From IMG/VR virus record IMGVR_UViG_3300026521_000082, positions 1-34,302 of that record: a stretch of 34,302 bases of DNA; one strand, given 5' to 3'. Both the position numbers and the translations under genes were made by a program. The notes under the pieces were generated by a model, which saw only the letters and a list, made by a program, of their open reading frames with translations, had not been told where the DNA came from and searched no databases. The stretch is from a virus. Below, piece by piece: positions 24,879 to 32,968 of this stretch. How positions within the stretch are numbered: the stretch's first letter is position 1; each line of letters opens with the position of its first letter.

Positions 24879-25233
24879 ACCCCAAACCCTCTAATTCTTT
24901 AACCAATATATCACGTTCAATTAAATTTTTTTCTAGTTTTTTTCTAATATCTTGAATTTTATTATAAATTACATCATATGTCCAAATTGGTTCATCCCAT
25001 TTTACTACAAAACCACCATTATCTAGATGAGTTTTATATATAGACATGACATCATATTCCTTTAAACCTTTGTGTGTTAGATCTAAATTATACATATCTA
25101 ATGTTTCAGAAAAATTAGATTTTTTTTCTGTATCTACCACAATATTGCCATAGTTTGTGTTAAATAATACAACACATCTAGTTTCATTTCTTAGTACTAA
25201 CCCAAAGCCAGTTTTTAATTTATCCATTAACAT
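24868..25233 (-). CDS. Hypothetical protein, 121 residues
   Basis: Not recognised. The N-terminal strands (GFGLVLRNETRCVVLFN) and a Trp-containing segment (GGFVVKWDEPIWTYD) precede a C-terminal coiled coil (KKLEKNLIERDILVKELEG). It resembles the next gene downstream in plan (strands then coiled coil), perhaps a distant duplication. The start could be ATG at 25233 or at 25227; AAAGGAATA precedes the first. Confidence 0.6.
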   Translation of the reverse strand: MLMDKLKTGFGLVLRNETRCVVLFNTNYGNIVVDTEKKSNFSETLDMYNLDLTHKGLKEYDVMSIYKTHLDNGGFVVKWDEPIWTYDVIYNKIQDIRKKLEKNLIERDILVKELEGLGYEL

Positions 25234-25283
25234 TTATATTCCTTTTGTTTAATTTATTAAATTGTTTAATTTTATTAAATTGT

Positions 25284-25721
25284 TTAAATTTCCCAGGGGA
25301 AAACTACCCATTTTCCGTATTGTTCTCTTAAGTATTCTACATCATTATTTTTTCCTTTATTACCAAATATTGTTTGAAATCTAAAATTACACTTTGGATA
25401 TAAATCAATAAGAAATTCTTTTATAACATTCATTGTTTTTCCAGAATCAACTATATCATCAATAACTAAAACATCAACTTCTTTATCCTGTGGCAACAAA
25501 TTCAACAAAAATTTTGGTTTTTTATCATTTCCATCTCTAGTTTGAAATTGTATAATACTTAATGGAATATTATCAATATTTGATAAGTGAGTTCCAATAA
25601 CTAAGGACCCTCTATAAATACTAATAATATGCTTATAATTAAAATCCATATGTGTTATCTGTTCTATATCTGAATTATGATCATTCCAATCATAATATAA
25701 TTTTCCACCAAATTCGTGCAT
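25284..25721 (-). CDS. Phosphoribosyltransferase-like protein, 145 residues
   Basis: The PRPP-binding signature is clear: VLVIDDIVDSGKTMN (about residues 84-98). It is small, like xanthine-guanine phosphoribosyltransferases (about 150 residues). An N-terminal IISIYRGSLVIGTHLSN fits the early PRTase strand and loop. Purine salvage is the likely role, but the base cannot be told from the sequence. It precedes nothing obviously related; dda lies eight bases upstream. Confidence 0.75.
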   Translation of the reverse strand: MHEFGGKLYYDWNDHNSDIEQITHMDFNYKHIISIYRGSLVIGTHLSNIDNIPLSIIQFQTRDGNDKKPKFLLNLLPQDKEVDVLVIDDIVDSGKTMNVIKEFLIDLYPKCNFRFQTIFGNKGKNNDVEYLREQYGKWVVFPWEI

Positions 25722-25729
25722 GTGTATCC

Positions 25730-27034
25730 TTAAATTAAAATCACTAATTTATCACTCGGTCTTGTAATTGCCACATAAATTAGTCTATATAATGATTCTC
25801 TATTATGACCATAATCAAACCCAACAAGCTCTCTTAAATCAAAATAAATACTATGTACTGTTGTGCCTTGCATCTTGTGGACAGTTCCAGCAAATGCGTA
25901 TTTTACATTGGCATATTTCCCCTTTAAATCATAATATTTTTTCCACAATTTTCTTTTTTCTTTATAATCTTGTGTTTGTATTGCCAAAGATTTATATTCA
26001 TCTAAGTAAAAATTAAAATTGTTCATAGAACCTTCATCAATGATTTTAAATTTAGATGGTTTGGTTGATTTAACATCCCAATACCAACTCATGATTTTAT
26101 TATCATATTTTAATTCAATATCTTTGATAGTAATTATATCACCATTTAGATGAATACATACATCATCTTCATATAAATTATCTTGAAAAATTAATTTTTC
26201 TCCAACAATATAATTACCTATATTTTCACCATAAACTTTATTTCTAATCATTTTATTGTATGAATCTACTGAATTATTAGTAAACGCAGTTACCATTTTT
26301 ATTTTATCATCAGAATAATATTCACTCAAAAATTCATCTTTTGATGCAAATATTTTAACATCATCTGTAGATTCTCTTCCAAATAAATCACTAAGTGGTT
26401 TGAATTGCTTGTTTTTGATACTATCTCTAAAATATGTTGCTTCTTTAATAATTTCAGAATCAGCAACTTGTCTTTGTATATCAGTTAATTCATATGACCA
26501 TTTAATGTCCGTAATTTTATTAGGTTCACCATCAACTGGTTCTAACTGATAAAAATCACCAACAAATAAAACAGCTTTAACTCTTCTTCCAATTATTAAT
26601 TTTATATTATTAAACATTTCCTCAGATATCATTGATGATTCATCTAATACTAGTATATCATATTTTTTAGTATCTTTTTTGAAATTATCTGCAACAAATG
26701 TTTGATTTCCTGTAGCATAATCTATTTGTAATTTTAAATTTAAAAAGCTATGGATTGTGCTAAAATTTAATTTTAAATCATCAGCACCGCACGATATAAC
26801 CTTATCTGTTAAAACACCCAAACTTTGGTGTGTAGGTGTTGTAATTGCTATTTTATATTTATTTTGAAGACTTTTAATAATTTCAGCTAATAAAAATGTT
26901 TTTCCAGTACCAGCTGCACCAGATATGCTTACTACCGAATGTTCCCACCCGAATTCAAAAGTAGCAGGATCTAAAATATAATTTATATTTCTTATTACAT
27001 TTTCAAAAATTTCTAATTGTTGTTTTTCTAACAT
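25730..27034 (-). CDS. dda: Dda-like 5'-3' DNA helicase
   Basis: Superfamily 1B helicase, 434 residues (T4 Dda 439), which removes proteins from DNA and helps start replication and recombination. Motifs: Walker A SGAAGTGKTFL (about residues 33-43), Walker B DESSMI (about 129), VGDFYQLEP (about 156), a long beta-rich insert typical of the Dda tower/pin region, and the C-terminal motif YVAITRPSDKLVI. A motif V-like FAGTVHKMQGTT (about 384) is present. ATG at 27034 follows AAAGGAAAAT. Confidence 0.9.
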   Translation of the reverse strand: MLEKQQLEIFENVIRNINYILDPATFEFGWEHSVVSISGAAGTGKTFLLAEIIKSLQNKYKIAITTPTHQSLGVLTDKVISCGADDLKLNFSTIHSFLNLKLQIDYATGNQTFVADNFKKDTKKYDILVLDESSMISEEMFNNIKLIIGRRVKAVLFVGDFYQLEPVDGEPNKITDIKWSYELTDIQRQVADSEIIKEATYFRDSIKNKQFKPLSDLFGRESTDDVKIFASKDEFLSEYYSDDKIKMVTAFTNNSVDSYNKMIRNKVYGENIGNYIVGEKLIFQDNLYEDDVCIHLNGDIITIKDIELKYDNKIMSWYWDVKSTKPSKFKIIDEGSMNNFNFYLDEYKSLAIQTQDYKEKRKLWKKYYDLKGKYANVKYAFAGTVHKMQGTTVHSIYFDLRELVGFDYGHNRESLYRLIYVAITRPSDKLVILI

Positions 27035-27065
27035 TATTTTCCTTTTAAATTATTTTCCTTTTAAA

Positions 27066-27386
27066 TTATTTCCATTTATATTCTTTTATTGTATTTTTTG
27101 GTTTAAAAATACCATTTAATTTATTTTGGTAATTTTGTGCTTTTTTATTTATATATTCTAAACATATGTTTTCTATTTGAGAAAAACTAAATGAATATTC
27201 ATATTTAGAATTATTAAAATTATTAAAATGATCAAATGCCTTACTTGACCATATATCAGATATTTTTTCCACCATTATAATTTGTCTTTTTATTCTAAAA
27301 AAATTTTTAAAAGTCCACCATAGACCATAGCGCCTAATATAATGTTTATATAATTTATGTAATTTATACAATTTATATCCTTGCAA
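27066..27386 (-). CDS. Hypothetical basic protein, about 106 residues
   Basis: Not recognised. The start is uncertain: TTG at 27386 gives a Lys/Tyr/Leu-repeat N-terminus (YKLYKLHKLYKHY) encoded by a repeat that continues upstream into untranslated DNA; ATG at 27275 (MVEKISDIWSSKAF) is the alternative. The segment RRYGLWWTFKNFF between the two starts looks like real protein, which favours the longer form. No motif is identified. Confidence 0.5.
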   Translation of the reverse strand: MQGYKLYKLHKLYKHYIRRYGLWWTFKNFFRIKRQIIMVEKISDIWSSKAFDHFNNFNNSKYEYSFSFSQIENICLEYINKKAQNYQNKLNGIFKPKNTIKEYKWK

Positions 27387-27425
27387 TTTATATCCTTATA
27401 ATTTATATCCTTATAATTTATATCT
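27367..27425. repeat. 15-nt tandem repeat at a gene start
   Basis: About three copies of CCTTATAATTTATAT run from the 5' end of the basic protein gene into its leader. Each copy carries a GGATAT ribosome-binding-like sequence on the minus strand. Confidence 0.75.
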
Positions 27426-27469
27426 TTACTTTTCTTAAAAGTGAATTATATATTTTCTTTATATAACAT

Positions 27470-27503
27470 ATTATATAATAATAAAGATAACATACACCTT
27501 AAA
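27470..27503 (-). promoter_or_regulatory. Promoter-like element downstream of gp41
   Basis: Minus strand AAGGTGTATGTTATC, an A/T spacer, then TATAAT (27475..27470) and ATGTTATATA. It matches the element at 2862 almost base for base and drives the gene starting at 27386, then dda. Confidence 0.5.
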
Positions 27504-27530
27504 TTAAATCATAAGTTCACAAAATATAAA

Positions 27531-28925
27531 TTAATTAAAATTTAAAGTATTTTGTGCTGTTGGTGCGGTTCTATTTGATAACGAGGTGTTAATAGCTTGA
27601 GCTAATTCTGGTACACCTATTTGAGTTTGGGCATTAGAATTTACATTATTAATATTAGGTGAATCATCTTCCATATCGATAAATCTAGACATACTAAAAT
27701 CTACATCAACTAAATGTGATGTTAGCGAACCAGTATTTCTATTTTTTAAAAATTTGATAAGTGCTTGATTCATTTCTCGTAGTTGCCCATTTGAAAGAAT
27801 TGCCATAACTGTATCTGCTGTTTGGATTACACCAAGAGAATCGGCAATAGAATCGAGACCAGCATCTAAATTATCATAACTACCTCTATTTAACTGAGCT
27901 GCGCTCACCATAACTTTATCTTCTTTTTTTCCAAAACCATGTAATTCTTCAGCAATTGCTTTAAAATATGCATATGAGCCACCACTCTGTGCTAATGTTA
28001 CTCTAGATGATGCCATCAATCCAATATAATCTATAACTATTATTTCTGGAATAAAATTTTTCTCATTTTCTAAATCAGCGAGCAAACTTCTTAATTTAAT
28101 GGTATTAAATGTCCCAGCAGGATATTCCTTGATTACTATTCCACCAGGCATATCATTTATTTTTTCAATTTTATTTATATATTCATCTTTATTTACATTA
28201 GCAAAATCATTTGAATTAATACCAAGTAAATTTGCATCTATTCTTTTTGCAATTTCAAATTCAGTCATCTCTAATGAAACAAATAAAACATTTTTTCCTC
28301 TTAATCTAACATTACTCGCAATAGAAACTAATAATGCTGATTTACCACCATGTGATGGAGCAACGGCTATGTTTAATGTTTTACTTCTTAAACCACTACC
28401 TAGAGCTCTATCTACACTAGGAATTCCAATAGGCAATCCTATCATTTTTTGAGTATAATAATCAAATCTATCCTCAGCTGATGTATTATATACCAAACCA
28501 ACATCAGAATCAAATGAAATACTAAGTGCGTCTTCTACCATTCCTATAACTTGCTCGAATGGTTCATCCGCTGAAATTATATCTGCTGATTTAAAAATAG
28601 CTTCGCTTAATTCTATTTTTTGAATATAACGTTCTGTTTCATCTAAAAGAAATTCTTTATTTTGAACTGGTTGATCAGTCATTATTTGTTTATATCTACT
28701 AATTACTTTAGTTACCAAAGATTCTGGTAATTTTGATGAATTTTTAATAAACAAACCAAGCTCTTTAATATTTGGTTTTATATCATATTTGCTGATATAT
28801 TTTTGAATAGAGTTAAATATTTCTGTGTTTTCTATATTAGTAAAATGAATTGGTTTAAGGGAGCTATACACCTTTCCAAAATATTCATCATCTGTTAATA
28901 AATTTTTTAAAATTACATTTTCCAT
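27531..28925 (-). CDS. 41: gp41-like replicative DNA helicase (DnaB family)
   Basis: Hexameric 5'-3' helicase of the replisome, 464 residues (T4 gp41 475). Walker A is GGKSALLVS within NIAVAPSHGGKSALL (about residue 185), Walker B IIVIDYIGLM (about 300), with a DnaB-type AAQLNRGSYDN (about 345) and a C-terminal arginine-containing FLKNRNTGS (about 395). The last 50 residues are Asn/Thr/Gln-rich and probably flexible. ATG at 28925 follows AAAGGATCAT. Intein insertion is common at this family's P-loop, but this copy is uninterrupted. Confidence 0.93.
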   Translation of the reverse strand: MENVILKNLLTDDEYFGKVYSSLKPIHFTNIENTEIFNSIQKYISKYDIKPNIKELGLFIKNSSKLPESLVTKVISRYKQIMTDQPVQNKEFLLDETERYIQKIELSEAIFKSADIISADEPFEQVIGMVEDALSISFDSDVGLVYNTSAEDRFDYYTQKMIGLPIGIPSVDRALGSGLRSKTLNIAVAPSHGGKSALLVSIASNVRLRGKNVLFVSLEMTEFEIAKRIDANLLGINSNDFANVNKDEYINKIEKINDMPGGIVIKEYPAGTFNTIKLRSLLADLENEKNFIPEIIVIDYIGLMASSRVTLAQSGGSYAYFKAIAEELHGFGKKEDKVMVSAAQLNRGSYDNLDAGLDSIADSLGVIQTADTVMAILSNGQLREMNQALIKFLKNRNTGSLTSHLVDVDFSMSRFIDMEDDSPNINNVNSNAQTQIGVPELAQAINTSLSNRTAPTAQNTLNFN

Positions 28926-28947
28926 TATGATCCTTTTGTTATGATGT

Positions 28948-28985
28948 ATTATATGTAAAAATAAATTAAATTTAACTTAAATTAA
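28948..28985 (-). promoter_or_regulatory. Promoter-like element before gp41
   Basis: Minus strand has AAGTTAAATTTAATTT, then TTTTTACA directly before TATAAT (28953..28948). The gap 28926..29136 otherwise holds a hairpin at 29088 and about 100 bases in which I see no gene. Confidence 0.45.
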
Positions 28986-29087
28986 AATTAAAATTAATAA
29001 ATTGCTTGATTATTGCAGACATAAAATAGGTAGTAAATAAGAATGATGTATAAGATCAACCTTAAGTTATTGAACTATAAATATAAT

Positions 29088-29120
29088 GGTGTATACAGGA
29101 AATAAAATAACGTATACACC
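29088..29120 (-). terminator. Hairpin after the DHH gene
   Basis: Perfect 9-bp inverted repeat GGTGTATAC / GTATACACC with a 15-base loop, starting 16 bases after the stop codon of the DHH gene. Confidence 0.55.
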
Positions 29121-29136
29121 TATAAATTTTTATTTA

Positions 29137-30144
29137 TTATTTGTGTTTATTAATGATATCTGTGATATTTTGAATTATTTCAAAAATATCATCTTTTGGT
29201 GCAGATGGATCAATAGTTATTCCAAAGGCGTATGGGTGACCGCCAGCACTAATTAAAAATTTATATGTTGAGATGTATTTTAAAATTTCATCCTTTATAA
29301 TTTCGGAATTTTTAACATTTTCTGAAATTCTAATACTTATATTATTTTTACTTATATAAGGAAGAATGTAAAAATCAAATGTTGGAAAATCAATCTGAAA
29401 AAATGTTTTATATAAATCACTAAATGCAATCAAAATATTATTTTCTGAATCTTTAATGAATAAATTTTTCTTTTTCATTTGGATATACATATTATTTTTC
29501 TTTTTAATTACATCATCATACATTTTATCAAAAAATACCGGAATAATATAATTATTGTTGATTAAATTGAATTTAAAACCATTCATTTTTATTTCCCAAA
29601 AAATTGTGTTTAATTTCCATCCAATTTTAAATAATTCCGAATCCTTTCTCCATACATCAAATGCATCAATCCACATCACTAATTTTTTTAAATTATCGTA
29701 TGTATTTTTATCGGATTGGTTTTTAACATCTGTATTATTGGTATAAATAGAATTATCAATTGAATTAATATAATCAAGACAATGTTTTGTCGCACTATAT
29801 TCTACACTATGTACAACTTGAACATTTTCTAAAGTTTGAATTTTATTTAAAATTTTTCCTAATTTCCCCTCATATGGGTGATGATCTATGTAAATAAATT
29901 TGGTGTGAGGATGATGCAATGTTAATTTAATTAACTCTTTAAAACAATTTTCATCGAAACTTAAATCAGTTATAAATACAGATTTAGTATTATGTGTAAT
30001 CATTTCATCTATAATATGAAGATTTGATATTATATCATTATAACTTGTGTGTATAGTTGACTCAATATAAAATTTATATTGCATTACGATGGAGCAACCA
30101 GCTCCATCCATATCGTTGTGACTTAATTGAATATATTCATTCAT
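29137..30144 (-). CDS. DHH-family phosphoesterase
   Basis: Metal-dependent phosphodiesterase of the DHH/DHHA1 superfamily (RecJ, NrnA/GdpP-like). Visible in 335 residues: motif I SHNDMDGAG (about 8-16), motif II FITDLSF (about 58), motif III YIDHHP (about 85-90) and the C-terminal DHHA1 motif AGGHPYAFGI (about 301-310). It is the size of NrnA-type enzymes, which degrade very short RNA or cyclic dinucleotides such as pApA or c-di-AMP. Use in nucleotide recycling is the simple reading; removing cyclic-nucleotide defence signals is a possibility that the sequence cannot decide. Two TATAAATA sequences lie upstream. Confidence 0.85.
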   Translation of the reverse strand: MNEYIQLSHNDMDGAGCSIVMQYKFYIESTIHTSYNDIISNLHIIDEMITHNTKSVFITDLSFDENCFKELIKLTLHHPHTKFIYIDHHPYEGKLGKILNKIQTLENVQVVHSVEYSATKHCLDYINSIDNSIYTNNTDVKNQSDKNTYDNLKKLVMWIDAFDVWRKDSELFKIGWKLNTIFWEIKMNGFKFNLINNNYIIPVFFDKMYDDVIKKKNNMYIQMKKKNLFIKDSENNILIAFSDLYKTFFQIDFPTFDFYILPYISKNNISIRISENVKNSEIIKDEILKYISTYKFLISAGGHPYAFGITIDPSAPKDDIFEIIQNITDIINKHK

Positions 30145-30164
30145 TTATTACCTTTCATTAGAAG

Positions 30165-30195
30165 TTTATATTTTTATTTATATTTTTATTTATAA
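30165..30195 (-). promoter_or_regulatory. Possible T4-type late promoters
   Basis: The minus strand reads TATAAATAAAAATATAAATA, giving two overlapping TATAAATA late-promoter cores about 35-50 bases before the DHH gene start. In such AT-rich DNA a chance match is possible. Confidence 0.3.
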
Positions 30196-30208
30196 TTCGG
30201 TTTTTGGT

Positions 30209-30670
30209 TTAGTTTTTTGGTTTAGTTTTGGAGGTTCTACCCTCTGAAAATTTACTTTTAATTCTTTCTATTTCATAATCTGGCATCATTTCATAATATA
30301 TAGTTGCTTGTTCTATACTACATTTATAATATTCGCTGATTGCATCTATAGATTCATTTGTTTTCCCTTTTTTCTTAGAAGGAAATGGTATATACATTTT
30401 TGGCGTGACAAATCTAACAAAATCATATTGTTTATTGTTAGGAATATCTTTTGTTGTAAATAACAAAGCTAAATCTAATAATTGTTCATGATTTGACAAA
30501 ATTTGACCAAATAAAAATTCAGATATTTTTTCCTTTTCTGCTAATGTTGGATTAAATTTTTTATCTAATGAACTGTACATAACCTGAAAATCTGAATAGC
30601 GAGGTTTTGGTTTTGTGTAGACAAAACCTTCCTTTTCCTTTGTTTTTGGAGCACCCCATTCTTCTAACAT
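30209..30670 (-). CDS. 62: Probable clamp-loader small subunit (gp62-like)
   Basis: Tentative. The C-terminal half, with ISEYYKCSIEQATIYYEMMP followed by YEIERIKSKFSEGR, matches in pattern the end of gp62 proteins of many T4-like phages (an xxEYYGCSxxKAE segment then xxIxxIKxKxxKGG). The middle (KQYDFVRFVTPKMYIPFPSKKK) also fits the small-subunit plan. At 153 residues it is shorter than T4 gp62 (187). gp62 works with gp44 to load gp45; gp44 is not in this window. It begins MLEEWGAPKTKE, one base after the gene upstream ends. Confidence 0.5.
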   Translation of the reverse strand: MLEEWGAPKTKEKEGFVYTKPKPRYSDFQVMYSSLDKKFNPTLAEKEKISEFLFGQILSNHEQLLDLALLFTTKDIPNNKQYDFVRFVTPKMYIPFPSKKKGKTNESIDAISEYYKCSIEQATIYYEMMPDYEIERIKSKFSEGRTSKTKPKN

Positions 30671-30671
30671 A

Positions 30672-31193
30672 TTATTCCTTTACTGATTCTGATTTATGAT
30701 TAGATCCCATAACTGTAAAATTTGTAACCGGTTTTGGTGATTCATTTTCTTCAGAAGTATTTTTATTTAGTGGTTGGTTTTCCGTTTGGTTTTCCAACTC
30801 TTTTTCTACACTATCCTTAAGAGGTGTTTCCTCATTTTTTTCTTCAGGGTGTTCCTCATTCCATTTTTCCATTAATGCTAGAATATTTTTATTTGATTCG
30901 TCACCATATAATTTAATATAATAATCTAATGAATCATTTAAATTTTGATTATATGCATTATAAATATCTTGAAGTTTTTCCATATATTTCTTTTGACTAT
31001 CTGTTAAATTTCCCTTTGTTTGTTGGTGAACAACATTTGCAGCTTCCATTGCTTGATTACCGAGAACTTGGTTGCTGAACGCACCAAAAAGCAAATCTAC
31101 CTTATTGTTAGATTTTTGAACTTCATTTAAAATCTTATTAAGTAATTCAATTTGTGTTGTTTGTGTTGTTTGTGTTGTTTGTGTTGTAGCCAT
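30672..31193 (-). CDS. Hypothetical protein with a Thr-Gln repeat start, 173 residues
   Basis: Not recognised. MATTQ is followed by TQT triplets (9-nt repeat, four copies), a helical middle (IELLNKILNEVQKSNNKVD, then KKYMEKLQDIYNAY) and an acidic, Asn/Glu-rich disordered tail. The ATG follows AAGGATATA. Its tail overlaps nothing; the gp62-like gene begins one base later. Confidence 0.65.
   Translation of the reverse strand: MATTQTTQTTQTTQIELLNKILNEVQKSNNKVDLLFGAFSNQVLGNQAMEAANVVHQQTKGNLTDSQKKYMEKLQDIYNAYNQNLNDSLDYYIKLYGDESNKNILALMEKWNEEHPEEKNEETPLKDSVEKELENQTENQPLNKNTSEENESPKPVTNFTVMGSNHKSESVKE
31157..31192. repeat. 9-nt in-frame tandem repeat
   Basis: Four copies of TGTGTTGTT at the 5' end of the gene encode Thr-Thr-Gln. 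Confidence 0.85.
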
Positions 31194-31219
31194 TTTTATA
31201 TCCTTGTTTGTTTTAATTT

Positions 31220-31747
31220 TTATTTATGGTTTTCAATAATTTGTAAAATATCTTCAACCGCATTATTTACATCAACAATCATATATGGTATATTTCTATC
31301 ATCTAATAATTGCATAATTTCTTTATCTTTTTTTAAAGATTCACTTAATGTTTGACTTCTTCCATAATTTTGAAATAATAAATTATCATCCCTTTTAAGA
31401 AAAATATTAATATTATTATATGATTTATACATAGTTGTTATTAACTCATCAAAAATCAATTTAGGTAAATGCTCATCTTCCTTTAAATATGATAACCCCA
31501 TAATAAATGGGCTATCGTGTATAACATATTCTACCTTGTTTTCCAATCTTTTCAATCTGTGATGTTGTTCAGCCAATATGAATAATTGATCATTTAGTTT
31601 TGAATAGTCATCTGAATATGTTAATTCCTTAGCGTATTCAGTAATATATTCTACTATATAATTGGTTTGTTTCATCATATAAAACAAACCAGCACATGTA
31701 GTGCTCTTACCAGTTCCTGGACCACCAAATATTTGAATGTTAATCAT
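31220..31747 (-). CDS. P-loop kinase, NadR-like / AAA-type small kinase
   Basis: The protein from ATG at 31747 is 175 residues with Walker A GGPGTGKST (about residues 7-15), a TEYAKEL segment (about 38), Walker-B-like VIHDSPFI (about 80) and a lid region FQNYGRSQTLSES (about 125). This plan fits the small kinases related to the ribosylnicotinamide kinase domain of NadR. The phosphorylated substrate is unknown. The in-frame GTG at 31759 is less likely. The gene overlaps a 17-codon reading frame upstream. Confidence 0.65.
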   Translation of the reverse strand: MINIQIFGGPGTGKSTTCAGLFYMMKQTNYIVEYITEYAKELTYSDDYSKLNDQLFILAEQHHRLKRLENKVEYVIHDSPFIMGLSYLKEDEHLPKLIFDELITTMYKSYNNINIFLKRDDNLLFQNYGRSQTLSESLKKDKEIMQLLDDRNIPYMIVDVNNAVEDILQIIENHK

Positions 31748-31793
31748 AATTAACACCACATAATTTACATAGTTTTTTATATAATTTTTTCAT
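31740..31793 (-). CDS. Possible 17-residue CxxC peptide upstream of the kinase
   Basis: ATG at 31793 behind AAAAGGAATTTT gives a short Lys-rich peptide ending KLCKLCGVNYD. Its stop overlaps the kinase start (ATGATTAA), as in coupled leader peptides. It is too short to be sure of. Confidence 0.3.
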   Translation of the reverse strand: MKKLYKKLCKLCGVNYD

Positions 31794-31814
31794 AAAATTC
31801 CTTTTAATTTATAT

Positions 31815-31848
31815 ATTATATGTAAAATTTGCTTACATTTACATTAAA
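31815..31848 (-). promoter_or_regulatory. Promoter-like element
   Basis: Minus strand AATGTAAATGTAAGC, then AAATTTTACA and TATAAT (31820..31815). It serves the mini-ORF and kinase genes. Confidence 0.5.
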
Positions 31849-31863
31849 TCATTTATTAAACCC

Positions 31864-32286
31864 TTATTTTGGTGTTGGCATAGTTTCATATGTACTTTTC
31901 ATTAACCTCTTATCAAATTCTTCTTTAGTTATTTTTTCCTCAAACCACGAATATCTAAAATTAGAACGATCCCATCCATCAGGATCCAATACCACAATTT
32001 TAGCCTGAGATGCCCATTCTGCTGAAGTTAATTTATCATCGGTTTTTTTACACATTTCTTCCTTTAAAATATTAATTCTATTTTTTATAAAATTATTATA
32101 TTTTATTTTATTTCTTTCATTTGCTTTCTCTGAAAATTTAAAAACAAAATCATCTGCTATCTCAGCACCAATAATTATATTGTTTTCTTCATCTCTTGCT
32201 AATGCCAAACCAAGAGGATGTAAAACATCCTGGTTTATTTTATGTATTAATCCCCATTCGGATAATTTATTAGGTGTTGCTATCAA
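31864..32286 (-). CDS. Hypothetical protein, 140 residues, coupled to uvsX
   Basis: Function not recognised. The end carries DPDGWDRSNFRYSWFEEKIT and EEFDKRLMKST, a pattern I recall from many small phage proteins of unknown role. The start is TTG at 32286, overlapping the TGA of the uvsX C-terminal piece (TTGA), so its translation depends on ribosomes finishing that piece. Confidence 0.7.
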   Translation of the reverse strand: MIATPNKLSEWGLIHKINQDVLHPLGLALARDEENNIIIGAEIADDFVFKFSEKANERNKIKYNNFIKNRINILKEEMCKKTDDKLTSAEWASQAKIVVLDPDGWDRSNFRYSWFEEKITKEEFDKRLMKSTYETMPTPK

Positions 32287-32840
32287 AATTCAAAATCCTC
32301 ATCAACTATTTCAGAATGCTGAAATGTATATTTCTTTTCAAAATATAAACGAATATCGGTATTTTTCATAACCGGCCCCCAAAATTCTTTTGAATTTTCC
32401 CAAATTTCTCTTTCTCTCCATTTTTTATCGTTTTCGACACAAGGTCTTGTATAATAACCCATAGAAGGTTTATCTATATACCCACCTTCTAGTGCATCAT
32501 CCAAAATACCATACGATGGATGAATACCACCATCATACTTAATAAGATATCTTAGTTTAGTATTTTCCTTACAGAATCTTGATTTTTTAGTAACAGCCAA
32601 AATTTTTGCCCCAGTTACTTCTGTGCTAGATTCAGTATCCTTTGCCTTTGCTTTAGATGTGCCCATTACAATACTAGAACATGCAAAATACAATCCTTTA
32701 CCACCAGGAATTTCTAATGGGTTGTACATATCAAGGCTATTATGCGATATCAACCCATTTCCTAAAATATAATTATGACTAGGTGTTTCGATATCATATA
32801 CTGTCTCTAACCCCTTAAACTTTATTGATTTAACTTTCAT
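32283..32840 (-). CDS. uvsX: UvsX recombinase, C-terminal piece with split-intein C-half
   Basis: Third piece of a fractured RecA-family recombinase. Residues 1-34 are a split-intein C-half with block F (VYDIETPSHNYILGNGL) and block G (SHN, then Ser35). From Ser35 on it is UvsX: SLDMYNPLEIPGGKGLYFAC and VMGTSKAK match the stretch that in other T4-like UvsX follows the conserved NH-Y motif (GGTGIYYSAD-type segment). 151 extein residues. ATG at 32840 has its own ribosome binding site, GGAGAG. It should be joined after NQVYA of the middle piece by removal of the intein halves, with Ser35 as the +1 nucleophile. It is translationally coupled to the 140-residue gene. Confidence 0.9.
   Translation of the reverse strand: MKVKSIKFKGLETVYDIETPSHNYILGNGLISHNSLDMYNPLEIPGGKGLYFACSSIVMGTSKAKAKDTESSTEVTGAKILAVTKKSRFCKENTKLRYLIKYDGGIHPSYGILDDALEGGYIDKPSMGYYTRPCVENDKKWREREIWENSKEFWGPVMKNTDIRLYFEKKYTFQHSEIVDEDFEF
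32739..32840 (-). other. Split intein 2, C-half (34 residues)
   Basis: From the start Met to the terminal His-Asn before Ser35. Length and motifs match the C-halves of normally split inteins such as cyanobacterial DnaE (about 35 residues). Confidence 0.88.
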
Positions 32841-32921
32841 TTAACTCTCCAATTTTGATTTTTGTTATTTTCCAACCACTTATTTTATGGTTTTCCGATA
32901 CATTTAATTTCTTATCAGCAT

Positions 32922-32951
32922 TTAGCTCTTTAGTTTTGTTTAAAGAGCTAA
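32922..32951. terminator. Hairpin between middle and C-terminal uvsX pieces
   Basis: Ten-bp perfect stem TAGCTCTTTA / TAAAGAGCTA with an eight-base loop, extendable by one pair, 18 bases past the stop of the middle piece. No U-tract follows in the minus direction; it may instead mark an insertion or excision site. The surrounding 128-base spacer holds no gene. Confidence 0.5.
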
Positions 32952-32968
32952 TGTGAATATGTAAGAGG

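Noticed and set aside
28985-29087. tRNA or small RNA gene in the spacer before gp41
   Set aside because: No cloverleaf, no T-loop sequence and no stable fold apart from the 29088 hairpin.
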